A stretch of DNA of 64,000 nt from Arthrobacter sp. ERGS1:01 (GCF_001281315.1 NZ_CP012479.1:868001-932000), one strand, 5' to 3'; shown: positions 1 to 11,572, counted from the stretch's first letter. Translations and numbers: made by a program. Notes: generated by a model not told the origin, from the sequence alone.

Positions 1-2905
<2,905 letters not shown>

Positions 2906-3225
2906 CACACAAGTATCACCACCACGGAGTGCGAATAAACCTTCAAAAGCTATTCACACCCCAGGTACCGATACAACACACTGCTCACGTTCACTATGTG
3001 GTTCCCAACCAACAAACCCACCCCCGAACCTAACGGGGGCCGGCACGTTCGGTACACACGGGAAACCAAACACCACCAGGATCAAACCCGGTAGTGACCA
3101 AACCCACCCCGGTGGGCACGGCACCACCAGCAACGATCCTGTAAACTAAATATTGTTGTTCCAACAAGAACACCCAACAAGCCACCCACCCGGATACCAG
3201 CAATGGAACCGGGATTGGGGAACGA
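2906..3225 (+). other. 23S-5S internal transcribed spacer
   Basis: About 320 nt between the 23S and 5S genes with no tRNA and no plausible reading frame. It contains short GC hairpins, for example CCCCC/GGGGG arms near 3023-3043 and CCACCCCGGTGG near 3107, which are probably RNase processing stems of the rRNA precursor. The base composition is skewed towards A and C, as in other Micrococcaceae rRNA spacers. Confidence 0.8.
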
Positions 3226-3343
3226 GTTACGGTGGTCATAGCGTGGGGGAAACGCCCGGTCCCATTCCGAACCCGGAAGCTAAGACCCACAGCGCCGATG
3301 GTACTGCATTCGTGAGGATGTGGGAGAGTAGGACACCGCCGGA
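3226..3343 (+). rRNA. 5S ribosomal RNA
   Basis: The sequence starts GTTACGGTGGTCATAGCG and contains the universally conserved core CCCGGTCCCATTCCGAACCC and the loop E/helix IV segment ending GGGAGAGTAGGACACCGCC. The 5' and 3' ends can pair to form helix I. The length of about 118 nt is normal. It is complete and follows the 23S gene in the usual operon order. Confidence 0.96.
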
Positions 3344-3360
3344 CAACACCAAAAAGGGTA

Positions 3361-3391
3361 GAGGCCCCGCACACACACCGTGCGGGGCCTC
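3361..3391 (+). terminator. rRNA operon terminator hairpin
   Basis: A perfect 12-bp GC-rich stem (GAGGCCCCGCAC at 3361-3372 with GTGCGGGGCCTC at 3380-3391) with a 7-nt loop lies 18 nt after the 5S gene. The T tract is weak, which is common in actinobacteria. The position makes it the likely end of the rRNA operon. Confidence 0.8.
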
Positions 3392-3552
3392 CCCACCTTT
3401 AACAACCCACACACACCCACCACACCACGCAGGCCCCCACACGGGGCCACTGCTGTTTAAGGGACCGGGGCCATCCATATGACCCGGCGGAAACGCCGTC
3501 GAACCCGCCACAGCTGATGGAGAAGACAACGGAGCTGTGCCTACCATGGCGT

Positions 3553-3825
3553 ATGTGCAGGAATATCAGAACCCTCTATAACTTTGAACCCCGCGCCACT
3601 ACGGCCGAAGTGGACGCAGCCGCGCTGCAATACGTACGCAAGATCAGTGGCAGCACCAAACCGTCGCAGGCCAACCAGGAGGCCTTTGCGGAGGCCGTGG
3701 AGCAGATCGCCCAGGTCACCCAGCACCTGCTTGACTCGTTGGTCACCCATGCGCCGGCCCGCAACCGTGAGGAGGAGGCAGCCAAGGCCCACGCCCGTGC
3801 TGAGATCCGGTTCGGTGCCGTGTAG
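3553..3825 (+). CDS. DUF2277 family protein
   Basis: A 90-residue protein beginning MCRNIRTLYNFEPRATTAEV, which is the diagnostic N-terminus of the DUF2277 family. Family members are 85-95 residues long and widespread in actinobacteria; their function is unknown. The start at 3553 is chosen because homologues begin with MCRNI; an ATG 36 nt upstream is in frame but adds residues not conserved in the family. No strong ribosome binding site lies close to the start. The protein looks soluble and helical, with an Ala/Glu-rich C-terminal half. It stands alone between the rRNA terminator and an SRPBCC gene, so the context gives no functional hint. Confidence 0.9.
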   Translation: MCRNIRTLYNFEPRATTAEVDAAALQYVRKISGSTKPSQANQEAFAEAVEQIAQVTQHLLDSLVTHAPARNREEEAAKAHARAEIRFGAV

Positions 3826-3921
3826 GGCAGATCCACCCTCGTGCCAGTCCGATGAACCGGCCCCGCAAAGGAATCGCAACTTCCCGATACACGGCGTCCG
3901 GCTGGAGCGTAGGCTTGCTGA

Positions 3922-4404
3922 ATGTCGAATATCTTTTCTCACGCGCCCGAGCCCGACTATGTTGCCCCTGTGCAGACGTCCACTCTGACCGAGACAGTAG
4001 TTCTCGGGGTTCCAGTGGAGCACGCCTTCGACGGTTTCACCGATGGTGCACACCTGTGGTGGCCCGTCGACACCCAGAGCGTCTTCGGCGACGGATCGCA
4101 CGTGGCGTTCCTGCGCGATCATGTGGTGGAGGAATCCGAGGACGGTGAAGAGCTCGTTTGGGCGGATGTGGTGGACTGGCAATCACCCCAGCTGATCAAG
4201 TTGGAGTGGACCCTGGGGATGGAGGCACAGGCGGCCCATGACGTCGAAATTCGCTTCGACGGCGTTTCGGCCGACTCCTGCCGGGTGACGGTGGAGTTCG
4301 AGCAGGGTGACGGCGGTCATGGTGAGGGTGATTTTGATTGTGATTGGTCACTTATCGTGGCCAGATTCGCCAGATTCATGGGCGGGCCGCTCAGCCTCGA
4401 CTAG
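3922..4404 (+). CDS. SRPBCC-fold protein, AHSA1/START-like
   Basis: A 160-residue soluble protein with the pattern of the AHSA1-type SRPBCC (Bet v1-like) fold. An N-terminal strand (TLTETVVLGVPVEHAFDGFT) leads into the typical first helices, followed by a W-rich segment (HLWWPVDTQSVFG) and a beta-rich middle. The C-terminus has the long amphipathic helix expected of the family (WSLIVARFARFMGG). These proteins bind hydrophobic ligands or act as co-chaperone-like modules; the ligand here cannot be deduced. The start is ATG with only a weak ribosome binding site. A weak hairpin follows the stop codon. Confidence 0.75.
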   Translation: MSNIFSHAPEPDYVAPVQTSTLTETVVLGVPVEHAFDGFTDGAHLWWPVDTQSVFGDGSHVAFLRDHVVEESEDGEELVWADVVDWQSPQLIKLEWTLGMEAQAAHDVEIRFDGVSADSCRVTVEFEQGDGGHGEGDFDCDWSLIVARFARFMGGPLSLD

Positions 4405-4413
4405 ACTGTACTG

Positions 4414-4437
4414 TGGACCATTGGGTCCAAGATTTTT
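4414..4437 (+). terminator. possible weak terminator
   Basis: A short inverted repeat (TGGACC at 4414-4419, GGTCCA at 4424-4429) is followed by AGATTTTTG. It sits 10 nt after the SRPBCC stop codon. The stem is short, so this is tentative. Confidence 0.35.
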
Positions 4438-4509
4438 GCAGTAGAAGATCAATAGTGAAGAGCGGCTGTTACTGTGCCAGTTAGTGCGCTCAAAGGTTTA
4501 GGAGTCGGC

Positions 4510-6615
4510 ATGGCTGAGCATTACGGTGGCAACCGCGAAGGAAATTCACACGGACGCAGCGGCGGTGGATTCAACGGAGGCCAAAACCGCGGTGGCTCCG
4601 GCGACCGTCCCTACGGCAACCGCGATGACCGCGGCGACCGCCCGGCGCGTCCCGCTGGCGACCGTGACAACCGTGGTGGTTACAACGACCGTCCGGCCCG
4701 CACCGGTGGCGACCGCCCCTATGGCAACCGCGATGACCGCGGCGGCCAGGGTGGACGCCCCTATGGTGACCGTCCGGCACGCCCGGCCGGTGACCGCGAC
4801 AACCGTGGTGGTTACAACGACCGTCCCGCACGCACTGGTGGAGATCGCCCGTACGGTGACCGTCCGGCACGCCCGGCCGGTGACCGCGACAACCGTGGTG
4901 GTTACAACGACCGTCCCGCACGCACTGGTGGAGATCGCCCGTACGGTGACCGTCCGGCACGCCCGGCCGGTGACCGCGACAACCGTGGTGGTTACAACGA
5001 CCGTCCCGCACGCACTGGTGGAGATCGCCCGTACGGTGACCGTCCGGCACGTCCCGCTGGTGACCGCGACAACCGCGGTGGCTACAACGACCGTCCCGCA
5101 CGCACTGGTGGAGATCGCCCGTACGGAGACCGTCCGGCACGCCCGGCCGGTGACCGCGACAACCGCGGTGGCTACAACGACCGCCCCGCACGCACTGGCG
5201 GCGACCGCCCGTACGGAGACCGTCCGGCACGTCCCGCCGGCGACCGCGACAACCGCGGTGGCTACAACGACCGCCCCGCCCGTACCGGCGGCGATCGCCC
5301 GTACGGCAACCGCGATGACCGCGGCGGCCAGGGTGGACGCCCCTACGGCGACCGTCCGGCCCGCCCCGCCGGCGACCGCGACAACCGTGGCGGCTTCGGC
5401 GACCGCGAAAAGCGTGGCGCGGACCGTCCCATGGTCAACGGCCGCCGTGAAGACCGCAAGCCCTATGGCGACCGTCCCGCACGTTCCGGTGGAGACCGTC
5501 CCTATGGCGACCGTCCGGCACGTCCGGCCGGCGACCGCGACAACCGCGGTGGCTACAACGACCGCCCGGCACGCACCGGTGGAGACCGCCCCTACAACAG
5601 CCGCCCGCAGGGTGACCGCGAAGACCGCGGCCCCCGTCAGGCACCCGTCCGGAACGCTGCGGACCTGCGCAGCGCAAACCGCCCCGACCGCGACCGTTCG
5701 CCGGAAATTGACCGCGACGTCACGGGCGAGGAACTGGACAAGGTCACCCGCGCCCAGCTGCGCATCCTGGATTCACGCAACAACGAGTGGGTTTCCAAGC
5801 ACCTGGTCATGGCCGGCCGGTTGATCGACTTCGACCCCGAGCTTGCTTTCCAGCACGCCTTGGCGGCAAGCCGTCGCGGTGGCCGCCTGGCCTGTGTCCG
5901 TGAGGCCGTGGCCATGACGGCCTACGCCGCCGGCAACTACGCCGAGGCGCTGCGCGAACTGCGTACCTACCGCCGCATCAGCGGCTCCAACGTCCACCTG
6001 CCGCTCATGGCCGACTGTGAGCGCGGACTGGGCCGTCCCGACAAGGCACTTGACCTGATCAAGTCCGAGGACGCCGCCACCCTTGACACGGCCGGCAAGG
6101 TTGAACTTGCCATCGTCGAGTCCGGTGCCCGTGGCGACCTGGGCGAGCTCGACGCCGCCCTGTCCGCGCTGGAAATCCCGCAGCTGGACATCAACCGGGC
6201 GTTCTCCTTCAGCCCGCGCCTGTTCCGCGCTTACGGCATGGTGCTTCGCGCCGCCGGACGCAAGGACGAGGCCAAGACCTGGGAACGCCAGGCGCTTGTT
6301 GCCGAAGAAGCCTTGGGCCTGGACGACAGCACCGACTCGATCATCGTGGACCTGGGCGACGACGAGGACATCCCGCTGGATGCCCCGCGCACTCGCCCCC
6401 GTGTTGCCGACGTCATGGAACCGGCCACCGCGCCGTCCGTCGCCGAGGAAAACGCCCCGGTGAACGAGCACGAGGACACCAACGTGGACGACGCCGATTC
6501 GGACTACTTCGAGTCCGACGACGCCGAGTCCGACGAGGACAGCGCCGAGGCCGATTTCGACGACGCCGATGACAGCGACGACGACGACGCCGACCACGGT
6601 CAGCAGGAGAACTAA
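4510..6615 (+). CDS. RG-rich repeat protein with C-terminal TPR-like domain
   Basis: A 701-residue protein in three parts. Residues 1-400 are a low-complexity Arg/Gly/Asp-rich region dominated by a 30-residue repeat of the type GDRPARPAGDRDNRGGYNDR followed by PARTGGDRPY. Residues about 410-590 are helical with TPR-like character (pairs of helices such as ELAFQHALAASRRGGRLA and NYAEALRELRTYRR). The last 110 residues are very acidic (DDADDSDDDDADH). The start at 4510 has AGGAG 5 nt upstream; an in-frame GTG at 4474 lacks one. Position upstream of HAD, tlyA and nadK matches the TPR gene at the same place in mycobacteria (Rv1691 region), but the basic RG-repeat extension is unusual. The basic N-terminus and acidic C-terminus suggest RNA or ribosome association, by inference only. 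Confidence 0.85.
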   Translation: MAEHYGGNREGNSHGRSGGGFNGGQNRGGSGDRPYGNRDDRGDRPARPAGDRDNRGGYNDRPARTGGDRPYGNRDDRGGQGGRPYGDRPARPAGDRDNRGGYNDRPARTGGDRPYGDRPARPAGDRDNRGGYNDRPARTGGDRPYGDRPARPAGDRDNRGGYNDRPARTGGDRPYGDRPARPAGDRDNRGGYNDRPARTGGDRPYGDRPARPAGDRDNRGGYNDRPARTGGDRPYGDRPARPAGDRDNRGGYNDRPARTGGDRPYGNRDDRGGQGGRPYGDRPARPAGDRDNRGGFGDREKRGADRPMVNGRREDRKPYGDRPARSGGDRPYGDRPARPAGDRDNRGGYNDRPARTGGDRPYNSRPQGDREDRGPRQAPVRNAADLRSANRPDRDRSPEIDRDVTGEELDKVTRAQLRILDSRNNEWVSKHLVMAGRLIDFDPELAFQHALAASRRGGRLACVREAVAMTAYAAGNYAEALRELRTYRRISGSNVHLPLMADCERGLGRPDKALDLIKSEDAATLDTAGKVELAIVESGARGDLGELDAALSALEIPQLDINRAFSFSPRLFRAYGMVLRAAGRKDEAKTWERQALVAEEALGLDDSTDSIIVDLGDDEDIPLDAPRTRPRVADVMEPATAPSVAEENAPVNEHEDTNVDDADSDYFESDDAESDEDSAEADFDDADDSDDDDADHGQQEN
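4765..5304 (+). repeat. tandem 90-bp coding repeat, 6 units
   Basis: Six head-to-tail copies of a 90-bp unit at 4765, 4855, 4945, 5035, 5125 and 5215, each encoding the same 30 residues (GDRPARPAGDRDNRGGYNDR then PARTGGDRPY). The first three units are almost identical in DNA; later units differ mainly at synonymous third positions. Partial or degenerate copies occur at 4624-4764 and 5347-5604. The array is an obvious substrate for slippage or unequal recombination, so copy number probably varies between strains. Confidence 0.95.
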
Positions 6616-6634
6616 CACCTTGACGGGGGAAACT

Positions 6635-7654
6635 ATGCTGTCCGGATTCGATGCAATTCTGGCGGATTTGGACGGCGTGGTTTATGCCGGGCCGCACGCC
6701 ATCGATGGGGCCATCGACGCCTTGGTACGCCTGGCGGACCATGGCGTTGCACTGGGGTACGTGACGAACAACGCGTCACGCACCCCGGCGCACGTTGCCG
6801 CCCATCTGCGTGAGCTCGGCGCCCCCGCCGAGGACGACCAGGTGGTCAGCTCGGCACAGGCCGGGGCCGCGCTGCTGGCGGATAAGTTTCCCGCTGGCAG
6901 CAAGGTCCTGGTCATTGGCAGCAAGGCCCTGGTGCGCGAGATTGAACTTGTCGGCATGAAATCCGTCGACAGTGCCCACGACGATCCCGACGTCGTCATC
7001 CAGGGCTTTGACCCGCACCTGGGCTGGGCCAACCTGGCGGAGGCCACCTACGCCATCAACGCCGGGGCCACCTGGATTGCCACCAACACGGACATGACGA
7101 TCCCGCGGGACCGCGGGATCGCCCCGGGCAACGGCACGCTCGTGGCGGCCGTTCGCGCCGCCGTCGGGCATGATCCGCTCGTCGCCGGCAAGCCCGAGGC
7201 ACCCCTGTTCCACACAGCCGCCAAGCGCCTCGGCGCCACGGCGCCGCTGGTGGTGGGGGACCGGCTGGACACCGACATCCTGGGCGGAAACAACGCGGGC
7301 ATGGCCACGGCGCTGGTGCTCACCGGCGTCGACTCCGTCGACACCGCACTCCGGGCCCGCACGGCGGAGCGCCCGCGCTTCATCATCGAAAACCTGCAGG
7401 GCCTGTACCAGCCTTACCCGGAAACGACCCGGGCCGGCGGCGTCTTCACGTGTGGCGGGGAGCAGGCCGGCGTGGACGGAAACACCATCACCGTGACACT
7501 TTCCGGCAGCAACGACGACGGCAGCTGCGACCTCAACGCCGGGCGCGCCATGTGCGCAGCCTGGTGGGCGGCCGTGCCGGACTCGGACACCGTGACCGCC
7601 CCCCGCGTTGTCTTCCAGCGCGCCGGGCAGCTCGCGGCGGACTCCCGTGCGTGA
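6635..7654 (+). CDS. HAD-IIA family sugar-phosphate phosphatase
   Basis: A 339-residue HAD hydrolase. Motif I is DLDGVVY at residues 11-17 (Asp nucleophile), motif II is TNNASR, the conserved Lys is in GKPEAPLF, and motif IV is VGDRLDTDILGGNNAG. This pattern and the large C2-type cap define the NagD/PGPase-like HAD-IIA class, which dephosphorylates small phosphometabolites; the natural substrate is not known. About 75 residues beyond the HAD core form a Thr/Gly-rich tail, as in other actinobacterial members. The ATG at 6635 is preferred because MLSGFDAILADLDG begins right at the domain and GGGGGA lies just upstream. The gene overlaps the next by 8 nt, so the two are probably co-translated. 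Confidence 0.88.
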   Translation: MLSGFDAILADLDGVVYAGPHAIDGAIDALVRLADHGVALGYVTNNASRTPAHVAAHLRELGAPAEDDQVVSSAQAGAALLADKFPAGSKVLVIGSKALVREIELVGMKSVDSAHDDPDVVIQGFDPHLGWANLAEATYAINAGATWIATNTDMTIPRDRGIAPGNGTLVAAVRAAVGHDPLVAGKPEAPLFHTAAKRLGATAPLVVGDRLDTDILGGNNAGMATALVLTGVDSVDTALRARTAERPRFIIENLQGLYQPYPETTRAGGVFTCGGEQAGVDGNTITVTLSGSNDDGSCDLNAGRAMCAAWWAAVPDSDTVTAPRVVFQRAGQLAADSRA

Positions 7655-7862
7655 GGAACCGGCCGGCCACGCCGCCGGATCCGGCCCCACGGGCGATCCC
7701 GCCGTGGACGCCGTCGTCGCGCGGGCGGGTGCTGCCGCAACCCTGCCCACCTCGGCCCACAACGGACTTTACGCAGAATTGCTCGAGGACCTCCAACGCG
7801 AGCTCGACGCCGATCCCGCCGCCGTCATGACGGGCGGCACGGCCCCGGGAGCCGTGCAGTGA
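7647..7862 (+). CDS. small conserved protein between HAD phosphatase and TlyA
   Basis: A 71-residue protein. The GTG start at 7647 overlaps the stop of the HAD gene by 8 nt, and its own TGA overlaps the GTG start of tlyA (GTGA), so it is locked into a translationally coupled operon. The C-terminal half (LYAELLEDLQRELDADP) is a predicted amphipathic helix; the N-terminus is low complexity. A similar small gene occupies the same place in Mycobacterium tuberculosis (Rv1693, between the HAD gene Rv1692 and tlyA Rv1694), which supports it being real. No domain is recognised and function is unknown. Confidence 0.7.
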   Translation: MREEPAGHAAGSGPTGDPAVDAVVARAGAAATLPTSAHNGLYAELLEDLQRELDADPAAVMTGGTAPGAVQ

Positions 7863-8665
7863 CCCGGCTCGACCAGGAACTGGTGAACCGCCAACTTGCC
7901 CGCTCCCGCACCCTCGCCGCCTCCCTCATCAAGGCCGGCCGCGTCAGCGTGGACGGCAAGCCGGCCGCCAAGGCGTCCCTGCCCGTAACGGCGGAGTCAC
8001 CCATCGCTGTGTCCGACGACGGCGAACCCGACTACGTTTCCCGCGCCGGACACAAGCTGGCCGGCGCCCTGGCCTTCTTCCCGCAGGTCCAGGTGGCAGG
8101 AAAACGCTGCTTTGACGCGGGCGCCTCCACCGGCGGCTTCACCGACGTGCTGTTGCGCAACGGGGCAGCCTCCGTGGCCGCCGTCGACGTGGGCCACGGC
8201 CAACTCGTCGAATCCCTGCGCAACGACCCCCGCGTCGACGTCCATGAAGGCGTCAACATCCGCTACATGGAAGCGACGGAAATTGGTGGACCCGCGGACC
8301 TGACGGTCTGCGACCTCTCCTTCATCTCGCTGACCATGGTCATGGCACCCCTGGCCCTGGCAACACGCCCGGGCGGGGACCTGTTGCTCATGGTCAAGCC
8401 CCAGTTCGAGGTGGGCAAGGAGCGCCTGGCCCGCACCGGCGTCGTCGGCAGCGACAATGAGCGCCGCCGCGCCGTGGGGCAGGTGGCAAGCTCCGCCGTC
8501 GAGAACGGCCTGGTGCTGCGCGGTTTGGGAACCAGCACGCTGCCCGGCCAGGACGGAAATGTGGAGTATTTTCTGTGGGCCACCCGGGAACTGTCGGCGC
8601 AGGCACATAAGATCGAGGAACGGGACCGTGCCGTCGAGGAATTGCTGGCACGGCTCTGGCCCTGA
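7859..8665 (+). CDS. tlyA: TlyA family 16S/23S rRNA 2'-O-methyltransferase
   Basis: A 268-residue protein with an N-terminal S4 RNA-binding domain (residues about 1-60, RLDQELVNRQLARSRTLAAS) and a C-terminal FtsJ/RrmJ-like methyltransferase domain. The SAM-binding segment is CFDAGASTGGFTDVLLRNG, and the catalytic-type Asp and Lys lie in CDLSFISL and MVKPQFEVGKERL. TlyA enzymes 2'-O-methylate cytidines in 16S and 23S rRNA; loss gives capreomycin resistance in mycobacteria. The GTG start overlaps the previous stop by 4 nt. Length and order (small gene, tlyA, nadK, recN) match the mycobacterial locus. Older databases call this family hemolysin; the methyltransferase role is better supported. Confidence 0.93.
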   Translation: MTRLDQELVNRQLARSRTLAASLIKAGRVSVDGKPAAKASLPVTAESPIAVSDDGEPDYVSRAGHKLAGALAFFPQVQVAGKRCFDAGASTGGFTDVLLRNGAASVAAVDVGHGQLVESLRNDPRVDVHEGVNIRYMEATEIGGPADLTVCDLSFISLTMVMAPLALATRPGGDLLLMVKPQFEVGKERLARTGVVGSDNERRRAVGQVASSAVENGLVLRGLGTSTLPGQDGNVEYFLWATRELSAQAHKIEERDRAVEELLARLWP

Positions 8666-8693
8666 CCGACAACACTTGAGGAAGCACCGTAAG

Positions 8694-9764
8694 ATGACAC
8701 GCCGCGTCTTGATTCTTGCCCATACGGGGCGCGAGGAATCGATGATTGCCGCCCTCGAGGCCTGCGTACAACTCCACGCCAACAACATCGTGCCCGTCAT
8801 GTACGCCGACGAACTGGCCGACATGACCGGGTACCTGGGTGTCTCCGACGTCCGCATGGAAATCCTGGACCGTGACGTCACCCTGGCCGACATTGAACTC
8901 GTCATGGTCCTGGGCGGCGACGGAACCATCCTGCGCGCCGCCGAACTGGTCCGCGAACACGACCTCCCGCTGCTGGGCGTCAACCTGGGCCATGTGGGGT
9001 TCCTGGCCGAAAGCGAACGGGCCGACCTCATCCAAACCGTCGACTGGGTGGTGCGCCGCGAATACTCCGTGGAGGAACGCATGACCCTCGACGTCAAGGT
9101 CAGGGTCAAGGGCAAGGTGGTCACCCACACCTGGGCCCTGAACGAGGTTGCCCTGGAAAAAGGCAACCGCGAACGCATGATCGAAGTCGTCACCGAAGTG
9201 GACGGCCGTCCGTTGAGCTCCTTCGGCTGCGACGGCGTGGTCATGGCCACGCCCACGGGATCCACCGCGTACGCATTTTCCGCCGGCGGACCCGTGGTGT
9301 GGCCCGAGGTGGAGGCGCTGCTCATGGTGCCCATCAGCGCCCACGCCCTTTTCGCCAAGCCCCTCGTCGTGGCGCCCACCTCCACCCTCGCCGTGGAGGT
9401 ACTGACCCGCAATGGCGCCCACGGCGTGATTTGGTGTGACGGTCGGCGTACCGTGGACCTGCTGCCGGGCGCCCGGATCGAGGTGACCCGCTCCAGCCAG
9501 CCGGTCAAACTGGCCAGGACCCAGCAGTCGCCGTTCTCCGAACGCCTGGTGCGCAAGTTTGAACTGCCGGTCCAGGGCTGGCGCGGACCCTCCACGGAGG
9601 AAGCCGTGCCGCCCACCTCGCAGCTGCCCATCATCAGAAGCCCCAAACCCAAGTCCTCGCCGGAGGGTCATCACACAGGGCCCATCCCGCCCGTGCCGGA
9701 CCTGACAGTCGCCCCGGCCCACCTGCCCAGCACCTTTGAAGGGGTTGCACCACTTCATGATTGA
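8694..9764 (+). CDS. nadK: NAD kinase
   Basis: A 356-residue ATP/polyphosphate NAD kinase, which makes NADP from NAD in the cytosol. The catalytic GGDGT motif is present in MVLGGDGTILRAAELV and the NAD-binding loop in ATPTGSTAYAFSAGGP. The fold continues through CDGRRTVDLLPGARIEVTRS. About 60 residues beyond the catalytic core (rich in Pro, Ser and His) are not part of the kinase fold. The ATG at 8694 is chosen because MTRRVLILAHTGREE aligns with family starts and GAGGA lies about 11 nt upstream. The 3' end overlaps recN by 8 nt. Confidence 0.95.
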   Translation: MTRRVLILAHTGREESMIAALEACVQLHANNIVPVMYADELADMTGYLGVSDVRMEILDRDVTLADIELVMVLGGDGTILRAAELVREHDLPLLGVNLGHVGFLAESERADLIQTVDWVVRREYSVEERMTLDVKVRVKGKVVTHTWALNEVALEKGNRERMIEVVTEVDGRPLSSFGCDGVVMATPTGSTAYAFSAGGPVVWPEVEALLMVPISAHALFAKPLVVAPTSTLAVEVLTRNGAHGVIWCDGRRTVDLLPGARIEVTRSSQPVKLARTQQSPFSERLVRKFELPVQGWRGPSTEEAVPPTSQLPIIRSPKPKSSPEGHHTGPIPPVPDLTVAPAHLPSTFEGVAPLHD

Positions 9765-11487
9765 GGAAATCCGGATCCGCGACCTCGGGGTCATCTCCGA
9801 GTCCACTCTGCCCCTGGGCCCCGGCCTGAGCGTCGTCAGCGGTGAAACCGGCGCGGGCAAGACCATGGTGGTGACCGCCGTCGGGCTGCTGCTGGGCAAC
9901 CGGGCCGACGCCGGCGCCGTGCGCAACGGCGCCAAGTCGGCCTCGGCCGAGGCCACGCTGACCCTTCCCAAAGGGCACGCCGCCCTGGCGCGGGCACTGG
10001 AGGCCGGCGCCGACATTGATGAGTTCGACGGCGGCGCCGAACTGATCCTGGCCCGCACCGTCAGTGCCGACGGCCGCAGCCGGGCCCACGTGGGCGGCCG
10101 CAGCGCACCCATTGGCGTCCTGACCGAACTGGGGGAGACCCTGGTGGCCGTGCACGGGCAATCGGACCAGATCAGGCTCAAGAACCCCGCGGCCCAGCGC
10201 GAGGCGCTGGACAAATTTGCCGCCGAGGCGCAAAAGCAGTTCCCGGCCGCCATGGAAAAGTACCGGGCCGTTTTTGAGCGGTGGCGGGCCGCCCGCGCCG
10301 AACTGGAACTCCTGCGCACCTCCAGCCGGGAGCGGTTGCGGGAAGCCGAATCGCTGACCGCCGCACTGGCCGAGATCGACGCCGTCGATCCCCGTGAGGC
10401 GGAGGACGAGCAACTCAAGGCCGAGGCCGTGAAGCTGGGCAACGTGGAGGAACTGCGCCGAGCGTCCCTGGGCGCGCACGAGGCCCTGATCGCCGAGGAC
10501 TACGGCGACGGGCCCGACGCCGTGACGCTCGTCGACACCGCCAAGCGCCTGCTGGAGACCGTTGCGGACTCCGATGAGGAACTGGCCGAGACCGCCAAGC
10601 GGATTTCCGAGGTGGGGTTCCTGCTGGCCGACATCGCCCGCGATCTTGCCGGCTACGCAACGTCCCTTGACTCCGAGGGTCCCGGCCGGCTGGCCGAGGT
10701 TGAGGACCGCCGCGGCGAGCTTGGCGTGCTGGTGCGCAAATACGCGCCCAGCATTGACGAGGTGCTCGTGTGGGCCGACGCCGCCCGGACGCGCCTGGAT
10801 GACCTGACGGACGATTCGGGCCGCATTGAAAAGCTCGACGCCGAGGTGGCCGCCGCCGTCGTCGAACTTGAGGCGCTGGCAGCCGACGTCACCCGGCTGC
10901 GCCGCACCGCCGCGGACAAGCTCTCCAAGCAGGTCAGTGCCGAACTCAAGGCGCTGGCCATGCCCGACGCCAAGCTCGTCATCGAAATCACCCCCGCCGA
11001 ACGCGGCATCCACGGCGCCGACGACATCACGTTCCTGCTCCAGCCGCACGCCGGCTCCTCGCCGCGGCCGCTGGGCAAGGGCGCCTCCGGCGGTGAGCTC
11101 TCCCGCGTGATGTTGGCGCTGGAAGTGGTGCTGGCCGCCGTCGACCCCGTCCCGACGTTCATCTTCGACGAGGTGGACTCGGGCGTGGGAGGCAAGGCCG
11201 CCGTCGAAATCGGGCGCCGGCTGGCCATGCTGGCCCGGCACGTGCAGGTTTTGGTGGTCACCCACCTGCCGCAGGTTGCCGCATTTGCGGACCAGCATAT
11301 CCTTGTAACCAAAAGCTCTGTGAGCAAGACCTCAGGAGGCGGCATCACCACCAGCAATGTGCGGCTTTTGAACGATGAGGAGCGGGTGCGCGAACTGGCC
11401 CGCATGTTGGCAGGGCAGGAGGATTCGGCAACCGCGCAGGCACACGCCAAGGAATTGTTGGCAGACGCCCGGCGGGCAACACCGTAG
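9757..11487 (+). CDS. recN: DNA repair protein RecN
   Basis: A 576-residue SMC-like ATPase for double-strand break repair. The Walker A motif GETGAGKT is at about residue 30, followed by long alpha-helical coiled-coil arms (about 150-390). The ABC signature is KGASGGELSRVMLALE and Walker B is TFIFDEVDSGVGG. A C-terminal D-loop/switch region (VLVVTHLPQVAAFADQH) completes the head. ATG 9757 (MIEEIRIRDLG) aligns with family starts; a TTG 21 nt upstream is possible. The start overlaps the end of nadK, so the two are probably co-transcribed. Confidence 0.95.
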   Translation: MIEEIRIRDLGVISESTLPLGPGLSVVSGETGAGKTMVVTAVGLLLGNRADAGAVRNGAKSASAEATLTLPKGHAALARALEAGADIDEFDGGAELILARTVSADGRSRAHVGGRSAPIGVLTELGETLVAVHGQSDQIRLKNPAAQREALDKFAAEAQKQFPAAMEKYRAVFERWRAARAELELLRTSSRERLREAESLTAALAEIDAVDPREAEDEQLKAEAVKLGNVEELRRASLGAHEALIAEDYGDGPDAVTLVDTAKRLLETVADSDEELAETAKRISEVGFLLADIARDLAGYATSLDSEGPGRLAEVEDRRGELGVLVRKYAPSIDEVLVWADAARTRLDDLTDDSGRIEKLDAEVAAAVVELEALAADVTRLRRTAADKLSKQVSAELKALAMPDAKLVIEITPAERGIHGADDITFLLQPHAGSSPRPLGKGASGGELSRVMLALEVVLAAVDPVPTFIFDEVDSGVGGKAAVEIGRRLAMLARHVQVLVVTHLPQVAAFADQHILVTKSSVSKTSGGGITTSNVRLLNDEERVRELARMLAGQEDSATAQAHAKELLADARRATP

Positions 11488-11558
11488 GACCAACGCATTT
11501 CACGCGGCGGCGGTGCATCTCACAGGCGCCCGCGAACCATTATTGGCTCATTAGATGA

Positions 11559-11564
11559 TAGGCT
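11559..11564 (+). promoter_or_regulatory. candidate -10 box for leaderless pyrG transcript
   Basis: TAGGCT fits the actinobacterial TANNNT -10 consensus and ends 8 nt before a GTG codon at 11573. No Shine-Dalgarno sequence precedes the pyrG start, which would suit a leaderless mRNA. This is inference from spacing only. Confidence 0.35.
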
Positions 11565-11572
11565 CGAATTCC

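Noticed and set aside
3020-3045. GC hairpin in the 23S-5S spacer as a terminator
   Set aside because: It is inside the rRNA operon before 5S and is better explained as a processing stem.
4526-5824. 432-residue + frame and a 219-residue - frame over the 90-bp repeats
   Set aside because: Shadow frames kept open by the repeat; they have biased, repetitive composition and the main frame has the ribosome binding site and the TPR domain.
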